The notes beneath the pieces were generated by a model. The model saw only the letters and a list, made by a program, of their open reading frames with translations. It had not been told where the DNA came from and did no database searches. A stretch of DNA of 64,000 nt from Boletus sp. NGJ (Eukaryota; Basidiomycota; Agaricomycetes; Boletales; Boletaceae), in the NCBI GenBank assembly GCA_019096195.1, contig JAGTXK010000022.1, positions 1-64,000 on the forward strand, in the 5' to 3' direction. Of the stretch, positions 23,440 to 34,525 are shown piece by piece. Made by a program: the position numbers and the translations under genes. The number at the start of each line of letters is the position of its first letter. The first letter of the stretch is position 1.

Positions 23440-25844
23440 TCACCCACCCGAACCTCCACCGACGTCCTGCACGATATCATACACAATCGCTGTCAGGACG
23501 ATCACAGCGGCGAGTAAGCATCCAATTGCGCTGATGCGCGTCGGCCGGATGTGCGAGGTAGGCGACAGGCTCGGGAAAGCTTTGAACGTCGGCACGGGGA
23601 GCCGCACGTCGGCGTCTCGCGGTGTGTCCGAACCCGGGCGGAAGTGATGCTCACCAGGAGTTGAGGATACGCGGGGAAAGGTTGCGTCGGGAGGCCACAG
23701 GCCCGGACTCGACCCCAGGTCTGTGCTCACGTTCGGCTGCGGGCTATGTGGACTAAGGACGGTCCGTACGCCATGCGACCGTGACTCTGTTGACGTGGGG
23801 CTTATCAACAGAAACTCGTCCATTCCCGTGTTGGATGAGTGTATAATTGAGTGAGAACGGGAGAGCGAGATGGAGAGGGATGGTCGCCGTCCGTTGTGGG
23901 CCGGGGCTGCCACCTTTTCCATCATGTCGAGGAGTACAGGACGGTCCATCCCACCGGTGCCTGTCGAGGGCTCGCCGTCCCCGCTCAGGACTTCTTGCCC
24001 GTAGTAACGGTGTTTAGACGGTGACAACACGCGGTTACTGATAGGCATCGGGATCACGTCCAACGTGGATGTCACTTCCCCAGGCTCTTTTGTCTTCACC
24101 TCGTCCGTGATGCTAGGGTCTCCATCCCTTGAGTCGGTGATAATCACAACTGGTATGCTCTCCGCAGAAGCCCCAGCCTGTCCCGACGCTGTAGCCAGTC
24201 TAATCGGTGTCAAGGGTACACCAACTTCGGAGAGCGGGTGTGGATTAGGGGAGATATTTGCATCTAATACGGCAGAGGCCAGGTGTCTCTTCGACACTAT
24301 GAACAGGATGAAAGGCACGAGAAGATTAACAGGGGACGTGAAAATGAGTGAAGCCCAGTTTAGAATTGTCGTCAGGCCGCCCTGGAATACATCCATGTTG
24401 ACCATCAGAGTGTCAACCGTGAGGCAGGCATGCACGTACATTCGTTTGAAAGGGTATAGCAAGTAGCCAGGGGAATATTGCAGACCAAAAGATGGCCATT
24501 TTGTTCGAGCATATGTTTCCTCGTAGAAGGTTGTATCGAACCACGATCGTGAACACCGGGACGGAGGTAATAAGCACGGCTAAGGAAGGACAAGAACATG
24601 GTCAACGTACGTGAGATTAAAGCTGTAACAACGCACCTAATGGAAACGCATAGCTCGACGCCTTCGCGACTACACTCAGGGCCCCATGTCCCGTATCTGT
24701 CACAAACACTTGCAAAAGTGTTGCACTGTTTGGGAAAACAAATGTCGAGCCGCCCATCCATCCAATGGGAATATAGATAAGACATGAGATAATGACCGCT
24801 GTCCAGACCGCAAGACGGATATTGACAGAGGGATGTGTGTTATTTACCCATGCTGGGACGGTCATCACCTATCAGCATGAAAGGCATTGGTCCGAGAGAA
24901 ACAAAAGATGGACAAGAACTAACAAATGAGAAATTCGAGAGCACGAATCCTGCAACGGTGGATTGGTCATGCCCTACTACAGGGATTGGATTGGAGTTGA
25001 GGCCATTAAGGATGAAGATGACGATCCATATGATGGATATGATGAGAAGAACAATGAATGATGCGACTTGGAATATGATGTTATCTACGAGGTGGATGAG
25101 ACTGAGAGGAAGGATCAGGGACATGGAAATCTATAGAGAATGTGAGCAAACGAAGTCCAAGATGAGACGCGGTGCTCACTAGTGTGCCGAGAGAACCAAG
25201 AATATACCCGGAGAATGCACTGCTGCTGTTAGATGAAATTTGATTGACTATGTACATCAAGCTCGTGTCATCCGTCGAAAGACAGGACGATAAGACTTAC
25301 CACAGACCCAGCCATCAGTAAAGCTGACGGCGCATGTCTTGTGAGCGACGCTGATGAGGAATGCATCCATACTCTGCCAAGGGACCAACATGGTCAACAA
25401 TACACTTCCAGTAGAAGAAAGAAGGCACACCTGGAAAGATACCAACAGGCTGGCAATTACCAAGCTTTGCATCGCGAGGTACAACAAGCCCTGTACGACG
25501 ACATGCCACCTCTTACCCAAAAAGAGGTGGGCAATTGTCGTGAATTCGATAGAAGCTTGGAATCTTTCATTTCCTTCTATAGACGACATGACTTCGACGA
25601 GGAAGAGCGCTGCTGTCCCAGAAAGTAAAGCCATTGCAGCAAACACGAGAAGAGGGCTATGCAGCGCGGGGTGAGTTCCAACACAAAATCAAAACGAACC
25701 AACGCACGTTAACCATCCTGCCTGCTGGAACAGTAGCGGAATAACAACCAATGAGGGACCCGTGATGTTGGAGACGAGGAGAGCCACACTCCCGAAGAAG
25801 TTGATGGTACGAGGCATAATGTAAGGAGTCCAGGTCCTTGCCAT
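23440..25844 (-). CDS. AAAP-family amino-acid transporter
   Basis: A membrane transporter of the amino acid/auxin permease family (Aa_trans), expected to move amino acids across plasma or vacuolar membrane. The start MARTWTPYIMPRTINFFGS at 25,844 leads directly into the first helix (GSVALLVSNITGPSLVVIPL), the family's hallmark N-terminal helix pair. Further helices read from exons near 25,640 (VFAAMALLSGTAALFLVE), 25,120 (LPLSLIHLVDNIIFQVASFI), 24,860 (WTAVIISCLIYIPIGWMGGS) and 24,400 (GGLTTILNWASLIF). At least five introns interrupt it. The last exon encodes a long Ser/Pro-rich hydrophilic segment of about 270 residues and a final hydrophobic stretch ISAIGCLLAAVIVLTAIVYD, which is unusual for the family and may be regulatory. 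Confidence 0.8.
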
Positions 25845-25894
25845 CCAGCTTTCACGTTAGGTTTTATTGAGATACCAAACTACAGTCTTCCACA

Positions 25895-26149
25895 TCAATA
25901 TTGCTTAGATGAAATCACCTTGCTTGGCAGTGACAGGGATCTGGGACCCACCGTTGGCGGGAGACCTTTGGCTTCGTGTACAAAACGTCCACATGACAAA
26001 ATAGAGGAAATAAATAATCGACCAAGATCAACACCGCCACTTGTAAAACAAGAAGACCGGCTGGTAGGTATATAGGGAGTTGCGTGGCGCACACACATAG
26101 ACGTCCAGAGAATGCCATTCCACCTCAAACTTCCAAGGGATGCTTGCAT
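25895..26149 (-). other. Possible upstream exon or small membrane ORF
   Basis: One frame contains LPAGLLVLQVAVLILVDYLF, a good transmembrane segment, just upstream of the transporter start. It could be a 5' exon of that gene, a separate short peptide or chance. Not resolvable by eye. Confidence 0.2.
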
Positions 26150-26299
26150 GCCACCTAGAACTTATTGACAGACCAAAGGTTTACTTTTTGGATGTCGGAA
26201 GCAAGGGTGTTGCATGCATTTTTGGGGTTGCTTGTGGGTGTGCTGTTGTTGTTTTTGTATGCAGTTCTGGCAAGGTATTTGACCTGTTTACTTTGCTCG

Positions 26300-26650
26300 T
26301 CTAACTCCGGGGAACACAGGTCTCTATGGTATTGAGGATGGCACTGGTGACTTCTTCCAGGCAGTGTTCGAGGGTTTGGGTTGATTCGATGGCATCCATT
26401 GGGGTCAAAAATGTTTCCAGTTGGTTTGTGAGATGTGCAGTGAACTTTTCCCAGTTTGTTGCATGGTAGTTTCTTTTGGGCTGGGGGTTGGTGTGTTCTG
26501 GGTCCACTAGTAATTCCATATGGATAGGGTAGCAGTCAGTTCCTGCTGGTCATAGGTCTGGTATGATGTTGCAGTTAATGATGGCATCTTAGGTTAGGGG
26601 GATAGGGATGGTGCCAGATAGGTAATAGGCAATGGGGAAACTGCTTCTAT
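26300..26650 (-). pseudogene. LINE fragment (non-LTR, endonuclease C-terminus)
   Basis: Minus-strand reading PAGTDCYPIHMELLVDPEHT followed by NYHATNWEKFTAHLTNQLET resembles the end of the apurinic-like endonuclease domain (SDHxPI position) and linker of basidiomycete Tad-type LINEs. No reverse transcriptase is found nearby, so this is a short truncated piece. The SDH residues of the motif appear changed to TDC. Confidence 0.55.
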
Positions 26651-26919
26651 TTTGTCCAGTAACTCATCAGACCTCTGGCAAATAGTAGAAAAGAATTTCT
26701 TAATTCTTACCTGTATTTATACAAGAAAAAAAAATTGTGCATGGACCATTCTATACTATTTCATAAATAGGATTTGGGTTAGACAAGGGCTCTAGTATAA
26801 AATTTATTACATTAATATGGTCATTCTAGAATTAAGATTCAAAGTTGAAATATTATTTTCAGAAAGTTGTTATGCCATAAAATAGAGCACATATGTAAAT
26901 AGGAGTATTTTGCACTAAC

Positions 26920-27560
26920 AAACATGAAAATCTGTGGTTGGAATCCCAGAAAACAAATCAAACAAGATCATAGGAGGGGGGTATTATGGATCACCATCAA
27001 ATAAAATAGCAAGGGCTTCGAAAACATCTCCAGCATGTTCAGAGGGTTGGAAAACCCCCAGAGACATGTTTGCAGGTGATAGAAACATTGTTCTGGAACA
27101 ATTGGATTAGGGGGTAGGAGGAGGGAGAGGTGTACCACCTTGAAAAAATCCTGTTGGATGTTGAGATGCTTACTAGTGGATTACACATGTATGAAAGGCT
27201 TGGGAAACATGTTTCCAGGTAATTCCCATGTGTTCATGATTTTATACAGGACAATTATGGAAAAAAATGGGGGAAGAGTAGTGTACAGTGACCAAAAAAT
27301 TACAGCAGGTCTCAAGACTGTTCCCAGCAGTGTTGGGGCATACAACTGCCCTGTGAAACATGTTTGCAGGCCACAGGTATGTGACTCTGAATTGATCTGG
27401 AGGATGTGAGAGATTACAAGGAGAAGTGGCAGAACACCTTCTAAAAAAATAGCAGTGTTTCTGTAAATGCTTCCAATGTGTTCAGAAGGTAATCAAACCC
27501 CAGGGAACATGTTTTTAGGCCACAGGAGTGTGATGCTGATTTGATCTGGAGCAATCAATC
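26920..27560. repeat. Diverged tandem repeat, period about 147 bp
   Basis: The core ACATGTTT occurs at 27065, 27207, 27358 and 27507, spaced 142, 151 and 149 bp, each followed by (G/C/T)(C/T)AGG. The last two units also share GGCCACAGG and GATCTGGAG at the same offsets. A TGTTCAGA(G/A)GG block recurs ahead of the first and last cores. Units have diverged strongly. No coding region is supported. Confidence 0.55.
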
Positions 27561-27664
27561 TGGTACAGTGATCTTAAAAACTCTTTTTATATTAACCCTT
27601 ATGGCAGTGTGTGAAGTGCACTGCCAGATACTGTGGGAAGTTCACTTAGCTTTGGTGGAGTTAT

Positions 27665-27887
27665 AAATAGTACATACTCGTGGCTACAAAAGCGTCCCCT
27701 AGGCCATGTGATTTGATTCCCAGGCTATGGAGATATAGTCAATTCAAAACAGTAATATCATGGAAAGGGTTTTTGAGCTTTTGGATAAAAAAGGGTATTT
27801 GAACATTATCAGTACTTGGTATAGCCTCCTTTTGCTTTAAGCACTGCCTGAACCCTTCTAGGCATACTTTCAATCAACTTCTGACAC
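27665..27887 (-). mobile_element. 3' stump of a Tc1-like transposon
   Basis: The minus strand encodes QCQKLIESMPRRVQAVLKAK followed by GGYTKY and a stop at 27,812, which is the usual C-terminus of Tc1-type transposases. About 150 bp further (toward 27,665) lies a TIR-like end, CTCGTGGCTACAAAAGCG, next to a TA. The upstream part of the element is missing because the Gypsy LTR starts immediately at 27,888. Confidence 0.7.
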
Positions 27888-28316
27888 TGTCATATCCTGT
27901 GCAACTCAACAAGTCCAACTCCGGACCTCCATCCATAACTCCAGCGTGTTCCCCCTCGGAGTATGCTCTCATACCCTCGGACTTGTAACTCACCCCACAT
28001 AGTATTCCTACTTCCTCATTTGTACATAAAGCCATGTCCTACTCATCTGTCTTAGTCCCGCTTTGTAGCTGTCTCCGATCCAGTGTCTGTCTCGCTTAGG
28101 AGCACCGCTCCAGCAAGGTCCCATCTCCATTCCTAATTACTCAGCTACTACTTACTCATTACACCTTACAAACTCTGTTAGTAATCTCGTTTCTGATCGT
28201 ATATAAACCTTCGCTACTACTCTTGTAAAGTTAGTTCGAATATTCAACTCTGAACACCACTCCTGTCCTCCGTCCAAGTCTTGATGACTCACTCTGATCC
28301 TCTGCTTGACTTGACA
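27888..28316 (+). repeat. 5' LTR of the Gypsy element
   Basis: Starts TGTCA directly against the Tc1 coding remnant, and a matching inverted end TGACA lies at 28,312-28,316. A TATA box (GTATATAAACC) is at about 28,198. The right end is inferred from the inverted termini only. Confidence 0.6.
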
Positions 28317-28515
28317 TTCAACCACGTTAAGTCTAAAACCTCTGATCTTACTACATCCTTGAAATCCAGGACATCGGACTCGAGCAAGGGTGCACCACAT
28401 AAGGTGAAGCCAAGTCCCAACACCCTCAAGTAACTCCGGTCCTTTGGAGTTGCATTGGAGTTGTCCATTCTTAACAGTATATTTGAACTCCCACTTGCAA
28501 CGAGTCTCTTACATT

Positions 28516-29893
28516 ATGGCTACACGCACCACTAGATCCCAGACTCACGCCATCGGCATAAACCCCTCTGCATCTCCATGTTACAACCTGTTGAGTGCAT
28601 TCGGTAGCAGTCGGCGAGGCCCAGAACTTGTCAACCAGTTCCAAAGCTTCTCTGCTCGACAAACCCCCACCTCTGCCTCACAGTTGCGACCTCTCCTGGA
28701 GTCCCCTACTCCAGGAGCACACATCGTCGAGCTACCTACCGATGATAACTCCACCACCTCCCGGCTCTCAAGCTGGCACTCAAATCAAAGAGTGCAGGCC
28801 ACCCTCTTCCCAAATGACAACATCCCAGACTTTCCCGGAGATGACCTGTCGGATGATGATCCCGACTTCCCCAATGACGATGCTCCCTCTGACTCCAACA
28901 GTGAGCATGTCCCACAAGACACTCTCGCACTGCTTGCTGATGCCATTAAAGGCCTCACTCGCTCCACGTGTTGTCCCTCTGACCACACCCCATGCACTAA
29001 GGTCCAGGAACTAGACCAGTTTGATGGGACTGAGCCCTGCAAACTCCAGGTCTTTCTGGTTTAGTGCGAACTCAACTTCCAAGACCACCTGAAGGCTTTC
29101 AGGACGGATCGCACCAAAGTCACCTTTGTGCAGTCCTATCTAAAGGGCATGGCTCTGGAGTGGTTTGAACCGGACCTCCTCCAGATGGAAGATCCCACTT
29201 TCCATCTGCTCTGAATGGATGACTTCAAAGAGTTCGTCCTAGAACTCCAGACCAACTTCAGTCTGCACAACCCTGTCGGAGATGCAGAGCACCAACTCGA
29301 CCACTTGTCAATGAAGGATACTCAACACATCAACAAGTATGTGATCAAGTTCAACCAGATCGCTTCGCAAGTCTATGGTTACGGAGAAGGTGCCCTCTGA
29401 CACCACTTCTACAATGGTCTGCTGGACCACATCAAGGATGAGATATTGTGGATTGGGAAACCCCTGACGCTCTCTGAACTCTGAAGCCTCGCACATGCTA
29501 TTGACGCACGCTATTGGGAGCACAAGTCAGAAGTCAGCAGGCAGACTAAAGCATCAACCCCATCCTCTACTCTGAAACCATCCACCCCCGCCGCATCATC
29601 CTCTCTGCACCCCTCTGGTAGTGCCAAGGACTCCAAGGAGTCCAAAGGCAAAGGAGCTACCACCTCCACCCATCCAAAGCCAGACTTGTCATCCAAATTA
29701 GGGAAAGATGGCAAGCTCACCTGCGGATGAGAGAAAGCGCAGGTTCGATAACAAGCTCTGCATGTTCTGTGGCCAAGCCAGTCACATGGCAAAGGACTGT
29801 CTGAAGTCGACCTCCAGCACATCCAAGGGTCACGCCACGACCACAACTCCGGAAACCAAACTGGAGGTCTCCACCTTAGAGGCAAAAAAATAA
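28516..29893 (+). pseudogene. Gypsy gag-like region
   Basis: Begins with MATRTTRSQTHAIG and includes a capsid-like helical region near 29,080-29,500 and a CCHC zinc knuckle near 29,759-29,800. Part of the fossil element at 27,888-33,640 and broken. Confidence 0.75.
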
Positions 29894-29999
29894 TCCGCGA
29901 CCTTCATGACTCCACACAGACTGGAGGTTGCGTTGAACCCACATGTGCAGCCAAGGAGATTCGCCTCAACGTATCCACTCTTTCCGACCCCAAATCCCT

Positions 30000-31970
30000 C
30001 ACGCCCTCTGTCTCCTTAGTCTCCTACCCAATTCCGCCCTCCTCCGCACTTGTAGATTCAGGCTCCTCCGATTGTTTCATAGATACTTCCTTCATAAATA
30101 AAAATGAACTTTCAACCTACTCTGTCCCTCCACTCCAACTCCGTCTCTTCGACAGAACTACCAATAGCATGATCACCCGAGCCATCAACCTCTCAGTCTG
30201 CTTCGCAACCGGTGACATCACCCTGATGACTTTCTATGTCACTTTGCTGGATTCCACCTGCTCCATTGTTCTAGGACACAACTGGCTCACCCGCCACAAT
30301 CCATTGATTGATTGGGTCACGAGCAGTATCATGTTCCGTTCATCCGAGCAGCGTTTGCCAGCAACCCTGAGCTTCCCTCTGCAGCCTCTGGCTGACACCC
30401 CACCCAATTCACCTGTGTTTCTCTGACCACAAAGCTCTGCCCATAGCGCTTGTTAGTGCACCAGCATTTGCACTAGCCTGTCGCCTTGAGTGCTCCGTTC
30501 AATTCAGCTTACAACTCCATCCCCAGGAGAGCGATCTCCGCTCTGCTTCCATCACTCCCCCAGAACCAGTTGATCTTTCTGGTGTTCCTCCAGAATACCA
30601 CAACTTTCCAGATGTCTTTAGCAAGAGCAAAGCCTCCCGGCTTGCTCCACACCAGGAACACGATCTAAAGATCAACCTGGAAGAAGGAGCCTCTCCTCCC
30701 TTGAAAACTACCTACTCCCTTTCCACCTCCAAACTTGGCTCTCTCTGTGCTTTCCTCGATGAGCACTTAGCTGTGGGCTTCATCAGACCATCTTCCTCTG
30801 CCCACGCCACCCCAGTCCTCTTCGTCCACAAGAAGGACGGTTCACTCCACCTTTGCATCAACTTCCGAGGGCTCAATAAGATCACAAAGAAAGACCACTA
30901 CCCACTCCCCCATATCTCTGACCTCCTAGATGCTCCGAGCCATGCAAAGATTTACACCAAGATCGATCTCCAGCATCCCTACCATTTGGTTCACATTGCT
31001 GATGGAGACGAATGGAAAACGTCTTTCCGAACACGCTACAGCTCTTACAAGTGGCTGGTAATGCCTTTCAGCCTTACCAATGCCCCCATGGCTTTCCAAT
31101 GGTTTATCAACACTGTTTTCGCAGATCTTCTCGATGTTAGCGTGATCATCTACCTGGACAACATCCTGATCTTCTCCTGAGATAAAACCGCTCACAGAGA
31201 ACATGTCCAGGAAGTCCTCCAACAACTCTGCAAACATGGCCTATATGCAAAATCCCGAGAAATGTGAATGGTCCACCTACACTACGGAGTACCTTGGCTA
31301 CATCATCATGCCCTCCGGCCTTACAATATCTTCGGACAAAGTCAAAGCCATGCAGGACTGGCCAGAACCTCATAAAGTCAAGGACATCCAATCCTTCCTT
31401 AGATTTGCCAATTTCTACCGGCGTTTCATTGCCAATTACTCCGACATTGTCATTCCACTAACCCGGTTGACCCACAAGGGTATTCCTTGGGTCTTTGGAG
31501 ATGACTGTCGATCCGCCTTCCTTTCACTAAAGGAAGCCTTCACCACCGCTCCCATCCTTACCCATTGGGCTCCCGATGCTCGATGATCATAGAAACTAAT
31601 GCCTCCAACTATGCCATCACTGGCATTCTTTCCATCTGTTGTCCGGATGAAGAACTCTGCCCATCGCCTTCTTTTCACGGACACTCACCACTCCGGAGCT
31701 CAACTACGACACTCATGATAAGGAGCTCCTCGCCATCCATGAGTCTTTCCAGGCTTGGCGGCACTATCTCGAAGGCTCCAGCACCCCGATCGATGTTGTC
31801 ACCGACCACAAGAACCTGGAGTACTTCACCACTTCGAAACTCCTGACCCGCCAGCAAGCCTGGTGGTTGGAGTTCCTCTCCCAATTCCACATGATCATCT
31901 GCTTTCACCCTGGACGACTTGGCGCAAAACCTGATGCCCTTACTAGACGCTGGGACATCTATCCCAAAGA
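30000..31970 (+). pseudogene. Gypsy protease, reverse transcriptase and RNase H region
   Basis: The protease-like active site (ALVDSGSSDCF) is near 30,050. The reverse transcriptase shows the HKKDGSLHLCINFRGLN block near 30,830 and the YLDNILIFS catalytic block near 31,155, with the thumb and connection following. RNase H-like sequence ends near 31,960. Broken; part of the fossil element. Confidence 0.85.
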
Positions 31971-32099
31971 GGGGGATAAGGACTACGCTTGTGTCAATCC
32001 GCATAATTTCCGCCCCATCTTTACACAGGAACAGCTTGCTTCTTCCCTCTGCAGCTACTTATCTTGCAGCTCTGGTACTCCAGGCTAGCACCCTGTTTG

Positions 32100-33572
32100 A
32101 TATAGAGCAACTCCACAGCGACATCCTATCCGCACTCCCTTCTGACCCACTTGCCAAACTACATATGTCCTCTCCCGATCCGGACTCACGCTGGTCAGTT
32201 GACGAAGACAGCTTCCTCCGTCTCGACAAGCGCATCTATGTCCCTGATGCCAATGACCTCCGACTCCAAGTCCTCCAGTACAAACACGACCATCCCCTCT
32301 CCGAGACATTTCGGCCAAAATCGGACATTGGAACTTGTATGCTGTGAATACACCTGGCCAAGGATAAGGACATTCGTAAAAGAATACGTCTCCTCCTGCA
32401 CCACTTGCGCCCATGCAAAGGTTCCAAGACACCGACCCTACGGGTTGTTGAAACAACTCCCCATCCCGGAAAAGCCATGGAATTCCATCTCTATGGATTT
32501 CATCGAGCAACTCCCCTTGTCCTCCAGATTTACCGCTATCCTCGTCGTTGTGGACCAGTTATCCAAACAGTGCATCTTCATTCCAATGTATGACACAGTA
32601 ACATCCCCAGACTTGGTAAAACTATTCCTACTCCACGTCTTTTCTAAGCATGGAGTTCCCTCTCACATCACCTCCGATCGAGGTTCAGAATTCGTCTCTC
32701 ATTTCTTCTGCTCACTTGGGAAAGCTCTCGACATCTGCCTCCACTTCACCTCCGGTTACCACCCCGAAGGAGACGGTCAGACAGAATGGATGAACCAGAC
32801 GCTCAAACAGTACCTCCGCGTGTATTGCAACTACCAGCAAGACAACTGGTCCGAACTCCTTCCATTAGCGGAGTTCACATACAACAATGCTCCAAGTGCT
32901 ACTACCGGTATCTCCCCGTTCTTCACCAATAAAGGCTACCATCCCAATGTTACCATACATCCCAAGTGCGACCTCACCTCCGCTAAAGCCCGTGAATATT
33001 CCGTAGACCTCGATTCCCTCCATGGCTACCTCCATGAAGAAATGGCTGCCGCCCAAAAGTGTTACCAAGGACCTGCAGATGCTAGGCGATCCCCAGCACC
33101 GGACTTCAAAGTTGGTGACCCAGTCTTTGTGAAAGCCAAGTACTTCTGCTCCACTAGGCCTTCAAAGAAACTCTCCAAGAAGAACCTAGGGCCCTATCCA
33201 ATCATCATGCAAGCAGACTCTCACTCCTTCACACTCTGACTCCCCAAGTCAATGAAGTCCATTCATCTGGTCTTTCATATCTCACAATTAGAACCCTCCG
33301 TACCCAACACCATACCTAACCGGGTACAATCTCCACCACCTCCAGTTGAAGTAGATGGAGAACCAGAGTACGAAGTTTCAGAGATCCTCAACTCGAAGAT
33401 AGACCGACATCGCCAGAACTGCAAACTCCTGTACCTCGTCTGTTGGTCAGGATATGAAGGAACAGACGAAGAAACCTCATGGCTTCTAGCCACCAAACTC
33501 GGTCATGCTTCCAAACTTGTCTGCGACTATCACACTCACTACCCAGACAAACCTGGACCTCACTCCGCATGA
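32100..33572 (+). pseudogene. Gypsy integrase and chromodomain region
   Basis: The zinc-binding and core integrase domains read through to 33,239 (SDRGSEFVSHF near 32,675, GYHPEGDGQTEWMNQTLKQY near 32,755). A chromodomain follows in 33,252-33,572 (YEVSEILNSK, LYLVCWSGYEGTDEETSW). Broken; part of the fossil element. The chromodomain suggests targeting to marked heterochromatin. Confidence 0.88.
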
Positions 33573-33763
33573 CCGGACACAAACTCCATTGAACGAAGAC
33601 AAAAGACAAGTAAATCTAAAAACTACTACTAGACTTCTTCCTCTACTCCCTCCTCTTTGCTCTCCTCCCCATTCTCCTCAATTACATCCACAGCCAATCT
33701 GGCCAACTCCACTTCTGCTTCCGACTCCTCCCCATCCTCTATCTCCTCCAACTCCTCGCTCCA

Positions 33764-34430
33764 TTACACCTCCTCCACCTTTAGATCCACCAGGTGCCCA
33801 AGCAGCATGTTCTGCCACTCCAGATGCCTGTTTTGGGTCTTGAGGGCCTCTCAGATCTCCTGAAGGATCTCTGAAAGCCCCTCCATCCCTCCAGACCCAG
33901 ACTCCCCTCCACTGGAGCTGCTAGGCCCTGCCTCGCTGGTCTCCACCCTCCGCTTCTTTTTCCACTTCTCTGGCTGCTCCTCGCCAGTCCACTCGCACTT
34001 TGCTTTTGCATTGCGACACTCGACGCACGACTTAGACTTCCCGGGGCCGAGCATGCACTCAAGGCCCCGGTTGTCGCAGCAGACACACAACTGCTCTGCT
34101 GCCTCCCTCTTCTTCCCCTGTTTGACACTTTGACATGCCCTAACCTCCTCCGCCTGTGAAGTCCGGTTAGTTTTGTCGAACTCCGGTTAAAATGACTCAC
34201 CCTGCGTACGGCCTCCTCCTCGGCCTCACGGCACGCCTTCTCTTCCTCCTCGCACGCCTTCCGCTCAGCCTCCTCACGTGCCCTCCTCTCTGCCTCCTCT
34301 TTCCGGGCCTGTGCTCGTCTCTGCCGTTCGGCATACTTGGCCGCGCTGACCTCGTCGTCGTCGTCCTCGTTCTCCGCGATGCGCTCATCGGACCACCCCG
34401 TTGCGAATGGTTGTCAGAAACCGTAGAGGG
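33764..34430 (-). CDS. Coiled-coil protein with Zn2Cys6-type cysteine cluster
   Basis: Two exons read on the minus strand. The first (about 34,430-34,198) encodes an acidic and Arg/Glu-rich helical region (ERIAENEDDDDEVSAAKYAE, then long EEAERRAREE-type repeats). An intron with GTGAGT and CACAG ends follows, then an exon with cysteines spaced C-X2-C-X6-C-X9-C-X2-C-X6-C, exactly the spacing of a fungal binuclear zinc cluster. A Ser/Gly-rich linker and a short helix end at 33,764 (VDLKVEEV). The start is uncertain because a stop lies just upstream of GWSDERIAE. It is antisense to and next to the Gypsy pol end. Similar small proteins are, from memory, common near Agaricomycete retroelements, so it may be element-associated rather than a host regulator. 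Confidence 0.55.
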
Positions 34431-34525
34431 CGATAATTGGATAGTCCTGAGGCGACGGTCTCTAACCTGTGGAATCTGTCACCGTAAATCAGAAGCAACC
34501 CGTACCAATTCCACATACTTTTCAA

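Larger units (their letters stand above)
27888..33640 (+). mobile_element. Decayed Ty3/Gypsy chromovirus-type element
   Basis: A fossil LTR retrotransposon. Its parts are in the usual order: 5' LTR (about 27,888-28,316), gag (about 28,516-29,893, with a CCHC zinc knuckle near 29,759-29,800), protease-like region near 30,050, reverse transcriptase (about 30,690-31,590), RNase H (about 31,590-31,960), integrase (about 32,200-33,239) and chromodomain (about 33,360-33,560). The order reverse transcriptase, RNase H, integrase, chromodomain identifies the Gypsy chromovirus type. The coding part is broken, on the order of ten breaks. No 3' LTR was recognised before the host gene at 34,526, so the element is truncated at that side. 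CpG content is higher than in the left-hand repeat island, suggesting a younger age. Confidence 0.88.

Noticed and set aside
33505-33863. Pro/Ser/Thr-rich plus-strand ORFs after the Gypsy chromodomain
   Set aside because: Low-complexity translation antisense to the Zn2Cys6-type gene; no envelope-like or other domain.
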